A DNA stretch of 64,000 bases, taken from the NCBI RefSeq assembly GCF_021155765.1, contig NC_060116.1, positions 3,100,001 through 3,164,000 on the forward strand, in the 5' to 3' direction. Below the pieces are notes generated by a model, which worked only from the letters and a program-made list of their open reading frames with translations, did no database searches and was not told where the DNA came from. Made by a program: the position numbers and the translations under genes. Of the stretch, positions 63,401 to 64,000 are shown piece by piece. The DNA comes from Diprion similis (Eukaryota; Arthropoda; Insecta; Hymenoptera; Diprionidae). The number at the start of each line of letters is the position of its first letter. The stretch's first letter is position 1.

Positions 63401-64000
63401 TTGATTATCGGATTCGAACTTGGTGCTGAAGAATCGAAGTTTGACAGATTTTTCTTAGTGTACTGGTATTTGCACAATTTTTTCGGCGCCATATTAACAC
63501 CATTAAGTTAAATGAACCAAAAACTTCGGCACTCTTCATTATTGCAACTGGCCTCGCATTTAGCGTTAGCGACAATCATGGTTGATAAGATGGCACCAGA
63601 GGATCTGACTATCTGACAAAATGTTGCACGAATAGCTAGTCTTCCTAAAATGGCAAGGATAGTCCAAAGGGAGATGCAAACGTTTTCAAAGTAAACCGTG
63701 CCAAGGTACAGGTAACCTCTTGTCGAGGCATTCAACTTCTATAAGGATAAATGTGTGTAGAAATAGGTGGTTATATCGATGGCGACAAAGATAACAATTT
63801 TGAAGGGCAGTCCAGAAACGCCATTGTTCAAAGAATGCTCTCCTCTTTTTCTTGTCCGGAATATTGGTTCCTAGAATTAAGTCACGAAAATTGGAAGATA
63901 TGGATGGCAGAGCTGGATAAGCACAATAAAGTCAGATTTAGGGGGTAATAAGAGCCAAATAAGGGGCCAGAAGGGTCGGCAGGCGAGGTGAAAGGGGTCT
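60474..64000. other. Region upstream of the unidentified exon; no supported coding sequence
   Basis: This may be intron or upstream sequence of the exon at 60082. It contains a decayed inverted-repeat element (about 61140-61555) and AT-rich DNA. Short frames at 61792-62070 (-), 63508-63735 (-) and 63751-63948 (+) have no recognised motifs. The last 60 bases become purine-rich and GC-richer, perhaps the start of another repeat. Confidence 0.35.
61140..61555. mobile_element. Decayed element with pogo/Tigger-like TTATC(T/C)GAAC ends
   Basis: The left side has caattatctgaacgtcaattaaccgaa-type sequence and the right side has gttcggttatccaa, gaacccaatta and tttggataatcgacgc. Repeated TTATCCGAAC-like motifs in opposing orientation resemble ends of pogo/Tigger elements. 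A minus-strand frame (61329-61517) has no clear transposase motif. Confidence is low. Confidence 0.35.

Overview
This window reads as nuclear DNA of an insect. The genes are split by short GT-AG introns, the sequence is AT-rich, short inverted-repeat elements are dense, and the proteins are typical animal housekeeping and stress proteins. A hymenopteran is my best guess from the overall look, but nothing in the window fixes the order. There is no bacterial operon, CRISPR array or rRNA, and I found no convincing tRNA. I rebuilt gene models by joining exons wherever splice sites and reading phase agreed. In every recognised gene except STYX (start not fixed) the joined exons give a whole number of codons from ATG to stop.

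Layout. At 215-2908 (-) is folliculin (FLCN). At 4099-7806 (-) is a triokinase/FMN cyclase homologue (TKFC, dihydroxyacetone kinase family). At 9703-11622 (-) is V-ATPase subunit D. At 14300-15566 (-) is ALKBH1. From 15.6 to 37.7 kb there is a long non-coding stretch. It holds a CCAAT/CRE/TATA-type promoter near 18.9 kb that I infer drives the next gene, plus several fold-back or terminal-inverted-repeat elements and microsatellites. At 37769-42396 (+) is the bZIP factor ATF3, with element-rich introns. At 46861-48363 (-) is SEC61 gamma, with two small inverted-repeat elements in its upstream region. At 51451-52795 (+) is a secreted NPC2-like sterol-binding protein. At 53801-56307 (-) is the pseudophosphatase STYX, whose last intron contains a 1.1 kb fold-back element. 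At 60082-60473 (-) is one well-formed internal exon of an unidentified gene, surrounded by repeats.

How the genes relate. FLCN, V-ATPase and NPC2 all act at or in the lysosome (Rag/mTORC1 nutrient signalling, acidification, sterol export). ATF3 is a stress transcription factor that acts downstream of such signals in other animals. This is a loose theme, not evidence of co-regulation. The most unusual protein is the TKFC homologue. It keeps the substrate-binding histidine and the Mg-binding aspartates of the family, but differs at two other DhaK active-site residues and in the DhaL nucleotide loop. It also uses a GC-AG intron and a 24-base microexon.

About a dozen fold-back or MITE-like elements are described. 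They include two copies of one TA-flanked family around ATF3, and a diverged element with a second hairpin element inserted in it. Splice-site coordinates were read by eye and may be off by a base.
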